From: Clostridia bacterium
Lineage (GTDB): Bacteria; Bacillota_A; Clostridia; Oscillospirales; Acutalibacteraceae
Assembly: GCA_024699005.1 (NCBI GenBank)
Contig: JAILQN010000230.1
Span: 1-15,670, forward strand
Direction: 5' to 3'
DNA: 15,670 nucleotides
Under the pieces are notes generated by a model, which was not told the origin of the DNA, ran no database searches, and saw nothing but the letters and a program-made list of their open reading frames with translations. Positions 1-7,931 of this stretch are shown here, one piece after another. Positions within the stretch are counted from its first letter, which is position 1; each line of letters opens with the position of its first letter. Made by a program: the position numbers and the translations under genes.

Positions 1-693
1 CGCCTTTGTGACGATATCTCCGGCTTTGTTTACGACGGAAGCATCAAGCTTGAAATCCGCCAGAAGAGTCCCCTCGGAAATAATACGGTAAGCGCGGTAG
101 AAAATATCGCACATACCCAGTTCAATCGTTATAAGTTCCGCGTTCTTTGTAAGCTCGATAATGTCGCCGCACTTGCCGCAGTTGCCTTCCACGTAATGCT
201 GGACTTCACCTATTTCCTCATAGTGGGGATCTTCGTCACGCGTAGAGGGAATGGAGGCGGGCGTGCCGAAATAAGCAAGCATTGCATGGTAGTACGGGTA
301 GTCAAGTTCATAATCCGAATAACCGTCTTCAACGCCGTACAGGTCAAGCGCAACGGCAGTGGTCATACCGGGATAGCAGAACGGATAGAAATTGGAATTC
401 TGGTCTGTGATGCTGTGTGTGGGAATGTCGCAGCCTACCGCGTTTGCAATCTGTGTAACGTAGGAGCCCTCGCAGTCACGGTATTGGTAGTCGCCGTGGT
501 AATGCCCCAGATAGTAACCGTCGGAGCCGCAGCCCATTCCGATACTGTCGCCTATGGCAAGATAACCGCCTTTGCCCTGTACCTTGAATGTAATGTTATC
601 TTTTGTAGCGGCAAAAGATGTCAATGCAAGGCAGGAAAATGCCATAATAAGTGCGAGCATCATTGCAAACGCTTTTCTGATTGTTTTTTTCAT
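1..693 (-). CDS. Secreted SGNH/GDSL-type hydrolase, 3' end beyond window
   Basis: The reading frame is open from ATG at 693 to the window edge (231 codons seen), so the C-terminus is missing. The N-terminus is a clear signal peptide: KK-TIRK, a hydrophobic core, and a likely cleavage after SFA near residue 28. Residues 46-51 read AIGDSI, the block I motif of SGNH hydrolases, which makes Ser50 the probable nucleophile; PGMTT (108-112) may be the oxyanion block II region. Block III, usually GxND, reads GMCD (193-196) here. The Asp/His pair expected near the C-terminus would lie outside the window. The family includes esterases and lipases that deacylate polysaccharides or lipids; the substrate here is unknown. 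A strong AAAAGGAGA lies about 9 bases before the ATG and an extended -10 promoter lies further upstream. It is transcribed away from nothing else visible and sits 106 bases downstream of the GH99-like gene, on the same strand but with its own promoter. Confidence 0.82.
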   Translation of the reverse strand, partial: MKKTIRKAFAMMLALIMAFSCLALTSFAATKDNITFKVQGKGGYLAIGDSIGMGCGSDGYYLGHYHGDYQYRDCEGSYVTQIANAVGCDIPTHSITDQNSNFYPFCYPGMTTAVALDLYGVEDGYSDYELDYPYYHAMLAYFGTPASIPSTRDEDPHYEEIGEVQHYVEGNCGKCGDIIELTKNAELITIELGMCDIFYRAYRIISEGTLLADFKLDASVVNKAGDIVTKA

Positions 694-750
694 TGATTTT
701 TTCTCCTTTTTCATTGATATGGAAAATCAACATTTTCTTAATACAATGCT

Positions 751-779
751 ATTATATCACACAGAATTGCTTCAGGCAA
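751..779 (-). promoter_or_regulatory. Sigma-A promoter of the SGNH hydrolase gene
   Basis: Read on the minus strand: -35 TTGCCT, a 17-base spacer, and a perfect TATAAT preceded by TGA (extended -10). It lies about 60 bases upstream of the ATG at 693. A 13-base palindrome (CAATAT-A-ATATTG, 777-789) overlaps the -35 region and a short ATTGC/GCAAT inverted repeat covers it as well, so a repressor site there is possible but unproven. Confidence 0.75.
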
Positions 780-799
780 TATAATATTGTCTTTTTTTA

Positions 800-2587
800 T
801 CAATAGACCCAGTTTAACCTTCCGTAGGGGGCGCTGTCGCCCTTTGTATAAAACGACATGATATTCCCCTCTTCATAGTTATCCGCCCACTTGAACGTAA
901 ACGATGCTCTCTCTCCGAAACCAAGGAGAGTTTTCGGCACGCTCAGCATGAGTTTTTTGCCCTCAAAGCGTATATCCGCTTGGCCCAGCGTTTTGAAACC
1001 GTCTTGCGTAACCGCTTCAATTAACGTTTTTCCGTTCCCGGGAGACGTTCGGTTGACGCAGAAATCATATCCCGTCCGTCCTTTTTCCACGCTTAAAAAC
1101 AGCGTCATCCATGCGTGATCCGTACAGGAGGACAAGGTTTCTGCCGTGTCAACGTAAAAATACACGTTCAGGGCGTCTTCACACACCCTGGCGTTCACAA
1201 TGTCGTTTCTGCCGGATTTATCGGTGTAATACAGCGTTCCGTAACCGCGATGGTCGCGGTCTGCAATGTCATTTTTATAATCCCTGTATACCGCTTTTAT
1301 TTCTTCGGAATCCCACTGCGAAAAATCCCCCGAAATATCTATCGTTACGTTTTTTCTGTCGGGGAGTACGGCCCGGCTGCGTTTGAATTTTGCAATATAG
1401 CTCACCATCTGCATATAATAATTGTCGCCCAGCCGGCCTGCCGCAGGCTCAACGTCGCGGGAGTATTCCTCGGTACACTCGTCAAAAAACAATATGGGTT
1501 CGTTTTCTTCGGCAAGGCGAAGCGCCAGCCACTCGTTGAAACCGGTAATAAAGATGATATCCGGGTCGAGTTTGATGGCGTATTCCCACTGCTCCGCAAA
1601 ATTATATCCGTAGAGCATTGCATCCTCTGAGGTGTCTTTCGCTCCGTCGTGCCAGCTTCTGCCGTGATCGTTATGCCCGTAAAACGCCGAAGAGCTCATG
1701 TGGACGGTGTCGCAGTGCTGCGCCACGGAAACGCTCATGATGCTTTTGTCGAAGGGGGAATTCTTGTAGTAGGCGTTAAACGATTCAAGATTGATGAATT
1801 CGATCCACGGAAAGCCGTCGGCATCCCGGGCTCCGGGATTATCCGTGCTCGGCCACTGAGTCGCCTTCATTCGGAAATATGACTTCACGTCTTCGCGTGT
1901 GTCGGGGCTGTCTTTCCAGCCTATGATCATCGGTTTGCCGTTCAGGCGGAACCACAGCTCGTCCAGTCGCGGATATTTTCCTTTTATTTCCGGGTTATTA
2001 TAAAAGGCGTCGTATATGTCGTTCATAACCTTGCCCGAGTCGGAGTTTGTGTAAAAAGCGAGCTTAGGTACATTCCAGCCGTCGGTATAATACCCGTACC
2101 ACACGTCTATAAGCGCGATCACCCTGTTGTAATCGGTTTCGGAAAATCCGTTGGTGGTGTCGAAAACCAAAAAGTCAACGCCCGCGTCAGTCAGCATCTG
2201 GCAATGACGCGAAAGCACCCATTTGTCAGTCTGAAAATAGTAGCCGAACAGCGGTTCGCCCCAGTGATGGTCTGCAAACCCGGGACCGCCGCCTGCCGCC
2301 TCCCAGCGCTCAGCCGACAGGTATGCCTGCGGATCGTTTTTGAGAATTTCGGTAATGTCGTAAGGTCCGTTGTCGCCGCCGTTTCCGTTGAAAATAAAAT
2401 AAAAAATACCAACCAGTTTTTTGCTCTCGCCCGTGCTTACAACCTCTCTGCCCAACTCGTCCGTTGCAGCCATCGAGCCGTTTTCTTTTACAACGTTTTT
2501 TTTGACCGGCAGACAAGCTCCGAAACAGGTCATCCACAGCAAGGTGAAAACGAGCCCGATTTTTACGATAAACTGATAAATATACAT
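800..2587 (-). CDS. Exported GH71/GH99-like glycosidase with C-terminal carbohydrate-binding-like module
   Basis: 595 residues from ATG 2587. I chose this start because it gives a signal sequence (MYIYQFIVKIGLVF...) with a G-rich ribosome site (GGGGG) about 8 bases upstream; the frame stays open another 94 codons upstream but that stretch is not protein-like. The signal ends FGAC at residues 22-25, a non-canonical lipobox, so Cys25 lipidation is possible. Residues about 55-405 form a TIM-barrel-like region: DAGVDFLVFD (134-143), a LAFYT strand (176-180), KPMIIGW (218-224) and TGFNEW (348-353). The last resembles the conserved FNEW segment of GH71/GH99-type enzymes, which cleave alpha-mannosides or alpha-glucans. 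Residues about 410-595 look like a beta-sandwich carbohydrate-binding (CBM9/DOMON-like) module. Family assignment is by motif only; substrate unknown. The stop is TGA; no terminator is visible before the next promoter. Confidence 0.72.
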   Translation of the reverse strand: MYIYQFIVKIGLVFTLLWMTCFGACLPVKKNVVKENGSMAATDELGREVVSTGESKKLVGIFYFIFNGNGGDNGPYDITEILKNDPQAYLSAERWEAAGGGPGFADHHWGEPLFGYYFQTDKWVLSRHCQMLTDAGVDFLVFDTTNGFSETDYNRVIALIDVWYGYYTDGWNVPKLAFYTNSDSGKVMNDIYDAFYNNPEIKGKYPRLDELWFRLNGKPMIIGWKDSPDTREDVKSYFRMKATQWPSTDNPGARDADGFPWIEFINLESFNAYYKNSPFDKSIMSVSVAQHCDTVHMSSSAFYGHNDHGRSWHDGAKDTSEDAMLYGYNFAEQWEYAIKLDPDIIFITGFNEWLALRLAEENEPILFFDECTEEYSRDVEPAAGRLGDNYYMQMVSYIAKFKRSRAVLPDRKNVTIDISGDFSQWDSEEIKAVYRDYKNDIADRDHRGYGTLYYTDKSGRNDIVNARVCEDALNVYFYVDTAETLSSCTDHAWMTLFLSVEKGRTGYDFCVNRTSPGNGKTLIEAVTQDGFKTLGQADIRFEGKKLMLSVPKTLLGFGERASFTFKWADNYEEGNIMSFYTKGDSAPYGRLNWVY

Positions 2588-2618
2588 AACGTGACCCCCA
2601 GAACAGAATATTTGATAC

Positions 2619-2647
2619 AATATAATACTGATTTTCTGATTTGTCTG
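2619..2647 (-). promoter_or_regulatory. Possible promoter of the GH99-like gene
   Basis: On the minus strand CAGACA, 17 bases, TATATT. The -10 matches consensus at five of six positions and the -35 at four. It lies about 30 bases upstream of ATG 2587, which supports that start over the longer frame. The rest of the 2588-2836 stretch holds nothing else I recognise. Confidence 0.35.
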
Positions 2648-2836
2648 CAGCGCAAAGAGGACCTGAAAGGACACCGTGCAGAACCCCGGCAGACCGGGAT
2701 TTATCGGGATTGCGGCAAATGTATCGGGTGCTGAACAAACCGCGTGCCGGGACAAAACCCGATCTCTCATAATAATTATATCTGAAAAACTTGAACTTTT
2801 CAACAGTTCCGGGAAATCAAATGGATGAAACCGGTG

Positions 2837-2885
2837 AATAAAAGATACCACTTTCGCCGTGGCAGACAAAAGTGGTTCTTTTATT
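2837..2885. terminator. Long inverted repeat between divergent genes, terminator-like
   Basis: Arms 2837-2854 and 2868-2885 pair over 17 bases with a single bulged T (AATAAAAGA-T-ACCACTTT against AAAGTGGTTCTTTTATT), with a 13-base loop. The A/T-rich outer arms give a T tract on either strand, as in a bidirectional intrinsic terminator. It lies between two divergent genes, directly upstream of the promoter at 2894, where no gene needs terminating, so it may instead insulate the two promoters or bind a regulator. Confidence 0.6.
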
Positions 2886-2893
2886 GAGCTTTA

Positions 2894-2922
2894 TTGACAA
2901 AGGATATGTTTTCGTATATAAT
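2894..2922 (+). promoter_or_regulatory. Consensus sigma-A promoter of the lipoprotein gene
   Basis: TTGACA (2894-2899), exactly 17 bases, TATAAT (2917-2922): a perfect match to the housekeeping consensus. The expected transcript start is about 2929, 25 bases before the ATG at 2954. This excludes the upstream in-frame TTG at 2894, which is the -35 box itself. Confidence 0.9.
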
Positions 2923-2953
2923 CATAATATCGAATATGAAAGGAATTTTAATC

Positions 2954-3781
2954 ATGAAGAAAAAGCTTTCCGTATTACTCGCGATCCTTATGCTCTTGTC
3001 CGTTTTCGCCCTTGCGGGGTGCGGCGGCAGCGATGAACCCGCGGACGGCACCGACGTCGCAGCGAACGATATCGCAACGAACGACGCCGAAACGCAGGAC
3101 GCCTCGCAGCCCGAGGATGATTCTGACGCCGGGACTGACGAAGAAGACACAACCAAAGCAGGGATCCCCGACGAGCCTGTTGTACCGGATACGCTCGAGG
3201 TCGTCAAGGAGATTTTTGACTACAACGAAAATTCGCACTGGATCGACTATATCATCGTGCTGAAGAACGTCAGCGAAGAGACGGTTGCGGTCGAATGCGC
3301 CGCCGTGGCCAGAGACGCCGAAGGCAACTTCATCTCCGGCGACAACAACAAGAAAATTACCGATCTCGGTCCCGGGCAGACCTCCTTCGTCACGCTCCAG
3401 TTCCTCAAGAACCCGCCGGAGGACGCAAAGGTCTCCTATGTGCTGACAACGACTCCTGTGAAGAACTACAGAGACGTGCTCGCGAATCTTGACGTTGAGA
3501 GCGAGGTCTCTCTGAACGACAGTGGCAAAAAGCAGGTCACCGTGACCGTGACGAACAACGGCACAGACGAGGCGCAGGCTGTTGACGCTCTCGCGCTCTG
3601 TTACGATGCGGACGGCAATTACGCCACCTTCGTTGAGATCACCTATATCCAGACTGAGTCATACCGCATCCCGGCAGGTGCTTCCGGCACAAAGACGGAA
3701 AGCAGACCCGGTCTGGACGCGGACATTGATTACGAAACGGTCGAGGTCTATCTGCGCGCTCAGTCGCAGTACATTTTCTGA
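2954..3781 (+). CDS. Acidic-linker lipoprotein with two Ig-like (FxLYD-like) domains
   Basis: 275 residues from ATG 2954, with AAAGGA about 9 bases upstream. The N-terminus is a textbook lipoprotein signal: KKK, a hydrophobic core and lipobox LAGC (20-23), so Cys23 should be lipidated and the protein tethered to the outer face of the membrane. Residues about 25-70 are a low-complexity linker rich in Asp, Glu, Ala and Thr. Residues about 75-165 and 175-275 each look like an Ig-like beta-sandwich with repeated patterns (VVLKNVSEETV, TVTVTNNGTDEA; aromatic D-ADGNY/DAEGNF turns), resembling FxLYD-type domains common in Clostridia lipoproteins. No catalytic motif is visible; a binding or structural role is likely. 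It is a single-gene transcription unit with its own consensus promoter and a strong terminator 20 bases after the stop. Confidence 0.85.
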   Translation: MKKKLSVLLAILMLLSVFALAGCGGSDEPADGTDVAANDIATNDAETQDASQPEDDSDAGTDEEDTTKAGIPDEPVVPDTLEVVKEIFDYNENSHWIDYIIVLKNVSEETVAVECAAVARDAEGNFISGDNNKKITDLGPGQTSFVTLQFLKNPPEDAKVSYVLTTTPVKNYRDVLANLDVESEVSLNDSGKKQVTVTVTNNGTDEAQAVDALALCYDADGNYATFVEITYIQTESYRIPAGASGTKTESRPGLDADIDYETVEVYLRAQSQYIF

Positions 3782-3800
3782 TCATTTCGTCGCATACGGC

Positions 3801-3833
3801 GCGGCTCCCGAAAGGGGGCCGCTTTCTTTTTTT
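3801..3833 (+). terminator. Intrinsic terminator of the lipoprotein gene
   Basis: GCGGCTCCC, a GAAA tetraloop, GGGGGCCGC (3801-3822), then TTTCTTTTTTT. It starts 19 bases after the TGA. Confidence 0.92.
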
Positions 3834-3889
3834 GACGGGAAACGACTCATTTACCGATCAAAGGAAAATGAGAATGACGAGGTGTAAAT

Positions 3890-3924
3890 AAGGATCGCTG
3901 TCCTGTTGAAACAGCGATCCTTTT
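3890..3924. terminator. Second stem-loop, possibly bidirectional terminator
   Basis: AAGGATCGCTGT (3890-3901) pairs perfectly over 12 bases with ACAGCGATCCTT (3911-3922), loop of 9. The plus strand continues TTTTCTG and the minus strand TTATTTA. It could back up the terminator at 3801 or end the minus-strand LRR transcript, whose stop lies 140 bases away. The remaining bases up to 4064 hold only a small CGTAC/GTACG palindrome (3937-3950). Confidence 0.65.
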
Positions 3925-4064
3925 CTGTGTATGAACGTACATACGTACGCTTTTCGGGGTAAGATCATACAAACGGTAATGTACAGCAACCGGCTTTGAT
4001 CAATGTCGGTTTCGTTACTGAATAAATGCACGCTCACACTAACCGTCACTCTGATTGACTTTTT

Positions 4065-5347
4065 CTATACACAGATCAGATAAGCGCAATTTTCCCGTTC
4101 TTTCGTTCCCGTTGCGTCCGTATCCATGGCATAATACAGTGAAACCTTCTGCCCGGCCAGACATGCGAGAGGCTTTCCTTTTGCGTTCGCGATCAGGACG
4201 CCGACGACCTGCCGATCCCTGACGACGATTCCTCTGAACCCCTTATAATCCTCCAGATTGTAAGAATGCTTTCGCAGGTCCTCCGAATCGATCTCCCCGT
4301 ACGACATTGCGGCGTAATCAACCGACTCCGTAATGCGATAGCACTTCATCTGTTTTTCCAGCGTTTTTCCGGCAAGTTTCTGTTCAAACCCCTGCGGAAA
4401 ATCTATTTTCCCGTATCCTTCTTTATAGGTGGCGATGCGCATTCTCAGATTCAGTAACTGAATTTCATCCGAAAGGTTTTCCGTCGTCAATCCTGTACAG
4501 TTCTGAAACGCTTTCATGCCGATGATCACACCGTCCGGGATCACCACCGAGGTCAGCCCCGTACAACCATAAAACGCAGCATTGCCAATGTTCGTCACGC
4601 TGTCCGGGATCACCACTGAGGTCAGCCCCGTACAGCCGGCAAACGCGCCTCCTTTGATTCTCGTTACACCGTTTGGGATCACCATCGAGGTCAGCCCCGT
4701 ACAGCAGCAAAACGCGCAACATTCGATTCTCGTTACACCGTCCGGGATCACCACCGAGGTAAGCCCCGTACAGCCGTAAAAAGCAGAATCACCGATGCTC
4801 GTCACACTCTCCGGGATCACCACCGAGGTAAGCCCAGTACAGCCGTCAAACGCAGAAGCGCCAATGTTCGTCACGCTCGTCGGGATCACCACGGAGGTAA
4901 GCCCTGTACAGTCGGAAAATGCATGATCTCCGATGCTCGATACACTATTTGGGATCAAGACGCTCGTCAACTCAGAGCAGCCTTCAAACGCAGAATCGCC
5001 GATGCTTGTTACACCATCCGGAATCGTCAGTGAAGTAATTTCCCGCCCGTCACAAAACAATCGATGCGCATACCCCAAAGGGTTGGATCGTCCAGATCCA
5101 AAACGGATTTTGACCCATTGATCAAGACTTGCGGTACGAACTTCCGTCAGCCCCGAACAGCCGGAAAACGCGCCGTATTCGATTCTCGTCACACCATCCG
5201 GGATCGCCACCGAGGTCAGCCCCGAACAGCCGGAAAACGCATTACTGCCGATACTCGTAACGCTGTCCGGGATCTGTATCTCCCCCCCGGGCCGCAATAT
5301 TCTTCAAGAACTCCGTCAATAATCTTAAACACGTCTTTTTCTTCCAT
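4065..5347 (-). CDS. BspA-type leucine-rich repeat protein, start and body out of frame at a G7 tract
   Basis: The body (4065 to about 5282) encodes ten 23-residue BspA/TpLRR repeats of the form VVIPDGVTSIGDSAF-GCTGLTS, plus the irregular island typical of this family (DQWVKIRFGSG-SNPLGYAHRLFCDG). After the repeats comes a non-repeat domain of about 140 residues that I do not recognise. The only sensible start is ATG 5347: it has GGAGGG 8 bases upstream and a good promoter, and begins MEEKDVFKIIDGVLEEYCGPGG. That frame must shift at seven G's (plus-strand C's 5282-5288) to continue as EIQIPDSVTSIG; with eight G's it would be one 427-residue protein. As read, translation from the ATG ends about 20 codons after the tract. 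No signal peptide is present, so it may be cytoplasmic or exported another way. BspA-type LRRs are usually binding or adhesion modules. It could be phase-variable, a pseudogene, or a sequencing error. Confidence 0.85.
4485..5030 (-). repeat. Tandem about 69-bp LRR-coding repeats
   Basis: Eight consecutive units of about 69 bp encode the regular LRRs. They are similar in DNA as well as protein (recurring GGTCAGCCCCGTACAGCC-like segments on the plus strand every 69 bases). This suggests recent unit duplication or homogenisation, and copy number could vary between strains. The last unit is one codon short (VVIPDGVIIGMKAF). Confidence 0.85.
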
Positions 5348-5418
5348 CAGAAAAGCCCTCCGACTTACTCAAATCTCATTCAAAAATATGACATTCTCTC
5401 ATAACACTGTTCCCGTTC

Positions 5419-5447
5419 ATTGTATCGCCTTTTAGGTTAATCGTCAA
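5419..5447 (-). promoter_or_regulatory. Sigma-A promoter of the LRR gene
   Basis: Minus strand: TTGACG, 17 bases, TACAAT, five of six matches in each box. It lies about 72 bases upstream of ATG 5347 and supports that start codon. The divergent gap 5348-5735 otherwise holds only this promoter, the plus-strand promoter at 5653 and a short hairpin at 5700-5712. Confidence 0.75.
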
Positions 5448-5652
5448 TAGTGGAATCGCCGCTTGCACGACAGGATTTCAGCTTTGTATATAAACTCCCA
5501 AAAGTGCACTTTTTAAGATATAAAATCCAAACGAAAACCATCAATCGAACCGGCAAGCCGGAATCAGTCACGCTTCTTTTGTCGTTGGCAAAAAAGGAAA
5601 ATGAACAGAAAAACCGTGGAGAGAGGTACTTTTTATATTACCGACTCGTCTC

Positions 5653-5681
5653 TTTACAAAACGCGGCGTATATGTTATGAT
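5653..5681 (+). promoter_or_regulatory. Sigma-A promoter of the metalloprotease gene
   Basis: TTTACA (5653-5658), 17 bases, TATGAT (5676-5681) with TGT just before it (extended -10). The 5' leader of about 48 bases contains GGTCG-TTT-CGACC (5700-5712), a 5-bp hairpin, before the AGAGG ribosome site. Confidence 0.75.
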
Positions 5682-5735
5682 AATGTCAATAAACTGTTTG
5701 GTCGTTTCGACCGCAGAATATAAGAGGTTATTTTT

Positions 5736-7640
5736 ATGAAGAAGATCATCAGATTATCCCTTTGTCTTATCACTGTTGTCTCTGCGCTGCTGCTGTTCGC
5801 ATTTACGGCGCTGGCGGTGCCTGCCGCCCCCGGCACCCATGCGGAAGGCGGCGCCTGTAAATCCCACACAGGCCGGCTTCTGACGCTTGCGGACGTCTCC
5901 AAGACCGCCGAAAAGCGCAACCGCGGTCCCATGCGCGCTCCGTCGCTGGGCTCTGTCCGGAGCGACGTCCCGCTGGCGGTCATCGTGATCGGTCTGGACG
6001 GAATGCCCTACCGCGACGATTTTGACTGGGCGCAGGAGATCTTCCGCGACGACCGGTCGCTGCAGGAATACTATACGGATATGTCCTTCGGGCAGTTCAC
6101 CTTTACGCCCGTGCGGGAGACCTCCGCCTTTGGCGTCGGCGGCAACACCAACGCAGCAGACGCCGAAGATGACGGCGTGATACATGTGTCGCTCCCCATG
6201 ACGCATGACGACTGGCGACTGTCGTTCATTCTCTTCAGCGAGTCTGATACGGCCGCGTCCCTTACGTTGACGCAAACGCTGATGGCGGCGCTGGAAGCAG
6301 CTGACGCCTGTATCGATTATTCCTCCTACGACGTAAATGAAGACGGCACGCTCACCACTGACGAGCTGGCCATCGCTTTTATCATGGCCGGGTACGAGGC
6401 GTCCTCCTCCGGCGCCTATACTCACGGAAAGACGAATTACCTGTGGGCACACTCCTATTCCTTCGGGGAATATATCGCGGATTACAGCTTTGATCTCAGT
6501 CTGCCTGACGCGGACGGCGTGACGATGGACGACTTTATCGTCATCTCCGAACAGAAAAACGACGGAGAGCAGGCGCCGATCGGCGTACTGGCGCATGAGC
6601 TGGGGCACTTTATCGGTCTGCCGGACATGTACGACACCAACTATGACAGCAGTTCGGCATGGAGCAAATACGAAGTCTGGAATCTCAGCCTGATGGATTA
6701 CGGCGCATACGGCACCGACCCGGTCACCGGCGACGAAACGCCTTATTCTCTGGACGCATGGAGCCGCTACCGGTTGGGCTGGGTGACGCCGGAAACCGCC
6801 GGCGAGACGGGCTTTTACACACTGACCTCGCAGAATTACGCAGACGACGCGTCTTACGGTACGCTTCTCATTCCCACGCAGAACCCTGATGAATACTATC
6901 TGCTGGAAAACCGCAGTTTTGCCAAATGGGACGCCGGGCTTGCCAAAGAATACAAAAGGGATGCCGGCGGTATCGTTCTGTGGCACGTCGACGACGGCGT
7001 TTACCGAAAATACGCGTTGGATAACACGGTCAACAACACCAACCACCGACCCGCGGTGATGCCGCTTTACCCGGAGACCGCTTCCGACGGTACCCTGACG
7101 TTTATCGGCAGCAACATAAAGGTGGACACCGAGACGCCGTTTTTTGACAAGTCTGTCTGGAACAGCCGGTTTTCCGCGCTGGGCGATACGCTGGACCTGC
7201 CGATTTACGGCACGGGCGCCGACGCCGACAAGCGGGCGGGAAGAACGCTGTCCGGCACCCGACTGGCTTTCCTGTCCGACAGCGCCGATACGATGCGGGT
7301 GCAGATAAATCCGCAGCTGCATGTCCACTCCCCCGTCTATACGTTGTCGGAAGAGCCCACCTGCACCGGGACCGGCGCGGCGTATTATCTGTGCGAATGC
7401 GGCAAACGGTTCGCGGACGCCGACGGTACGGAGGAGATCACGGAGACCTTCACCATAGCGGCGCTGGGCCACACCGCACCTAATGTAAAGGGGCAGTGTG
7501 ACCGCTGCGGTGAACAGCTGATCCCGGAAGACCGGTTGTGTCCTTACTGCCATTCCACCCACACCGGTGCGCTGGGCAATCTCGTATCGTTCTTCCACAG
7601 GATCATGTATTTCTTTGCCCATCTGTTCGGGCGAATGTGA
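5736..7640 (+). CDS. Secreted M6-like zinc metalloprotease with C-terminal Cys-rich domain and hydrophobic tail
   Basis: 634 residues. A signal peptide (MKKIIRLSLCLITVV..., cleavage probably after ALA near 27) precedes a propeptide-like stretch. The catalytic region runs from about 78 to 520: HELGH (287-291) followed by FIGLPDMYD gives the HExxHxxGxPD zinc signature of M6 (immune inhibitor A-like) peptidases, and SLMDYG (318-323) fits the downstream Met segment. An Asp-rich loop DVNEDGTLTTDE (199-210) looks like a calcium site. Residues about 525-610 form a Cys-rich region (HVHSPVYTLSEEPTC..., CECG, CDRCG, CPYC) like the zinc-ribbon-type repeats of Clostridia surface proteins. The protein ends with an aromatic amphipathic tail, LVSFFHRIMYFF (about 616-627) plus a few residues. 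It probably degrades extracellular protein. It has its own promoter, AGAGG 8 bases before the ATG, and a TGA stop; no frame damage is visible. Confidence 0.88.
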   Translation: MKKIIRLSLCLITVVSALLLFAFTALAVPAAPGTHAEGGACKSHTGRLLTLADVSKTAEKRNRGPMRAPSLGSVRSDVPLAVIVIGLDGMPYRDDFDWAQEIFRDDRSLQEYYTDMSFGQFTFTPVRETSAFGVGGNTNAADAEDDGVIHVSLPMTHDDWRLSFILFSESDTAASLTLTQTLMAALEAADACIDYSSYDVNEDGTLTTDELAIAFIMAGYEASSSGAYTHGKTNYLWAHSYSFGEYIADYSFDLSLPDADGVTMDDFIVISEQKNDGEQAPIGVLAHELGHFIGLPDMYDTNYDSSSAWSKYEVWNLSLMDYGAYGTDPVTGDETPYSLDAWSRYRLGWVTPETAGETGFYTLTSQNYADDASYGTLLIPTQNPDEYYLLENRSFAKWDAGLAKEYKRDAGGIVLWHVDDGVYRKYALDNTVNNTNHRPAVMPLYPETASDGTLTFIGSNIKVDTETPFFDKSVWNSRFSALGDTLDLPIYGTGADADKRAGRTLSGTRLAFLSDSADTMRVQINPQLHVHSPVYTLSEEPTCTGTGAAYYLCECGKRFADADGTEEITETFTIAALGHTAPNVKGQCDRCGEQLIPEDRLCPYCHSTHTGALGNLVSFFHRIMYFFAHLFGRM

Positions 7641-7672
7641 TAAGTCTCCCTTTTTGACATAACACTCCGGGC

Positions 7673-7707
7673 CCGCCGCGATCCGACATGCGGCGGATCC
7701 GGATCGC
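7673..7707 (+). terminator. Competing hairpins after the metalloprotease gene
   Basis: CCGCCGC (7673-7679) pairs with GCGGCGG (7690-7696), while GCGATCCG (7678-7685) pairs with CGGATCGC (7700-7707); the two stems exclude each other. CGGATC is also directly repeated (7694-7705). The T tract is poor (ATTTCTG), so termination is uncertain. The stretch to 7850 shows only a CACCG-AAC-CGGTG palindrome (7812-7824). Confidence 0.4.
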
Positions 7708-7865
7708 ATTTCTGCGTAATATATTATTCCTGACAGAGAAAAACCGAATTACGTTCCCCTTGTGCGAATCTGATGAAGCGTAAAATAAAAATCTGCAATA
7801 AAAAATGAACCACCGAACCGGTGAATAATACAACGCTCTTGAACGAAATCAAAGGTGGATATTGT

Positions 7866-7931
7866 ATGTCGAATTTGTTTTCATCAATTCCCGCACTTCC
7901 ATCAGGAAAATCCCAGTATATTTTGCCCTGA
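7866..7931 (+). pseudogene. Decapitated gene start, 21 codons
   Basis: ATG 7866 follows an AAAGGTGG ribosome site 6 bases upstream and opens MSNLFSSIPALPSGKSQ..., then stops at TGA 7929. The good ribosome site and protein-like N-terminus suggest the surviving 5' end of a gene whose body was lost when sequence of the SseB relic became joined to it. It could instead be a short leader peptide. I cannot name the family. Confidence 0.35.

Noticed and set aside
2588..2869. N-terminal extension of the GH99-like protein by 94 codons
   Set aside because: It precedes the signal peptide, has no ribosome site, overlaps the long inverted repeat and covers the likely promoter.
4485..5030. CRISPR-like periodic repeats
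   Set aside because: The 69-base periodicity is coding LRR sequence without unique spacers.
5450..5680. 76-codon plus-strand frame in the divergent intergenic region
   Set aside because: No ribosome site; it spans two promoters.
5754..7709. 651-codon open frame on the minus strand opposite the metalloprotease
   Set aside because: Arg/Val-rich shadow of a GC-rich gene; no ribosome site or recognisable domain, while the plus strand has a signal peptide, HELGH and a promoter.
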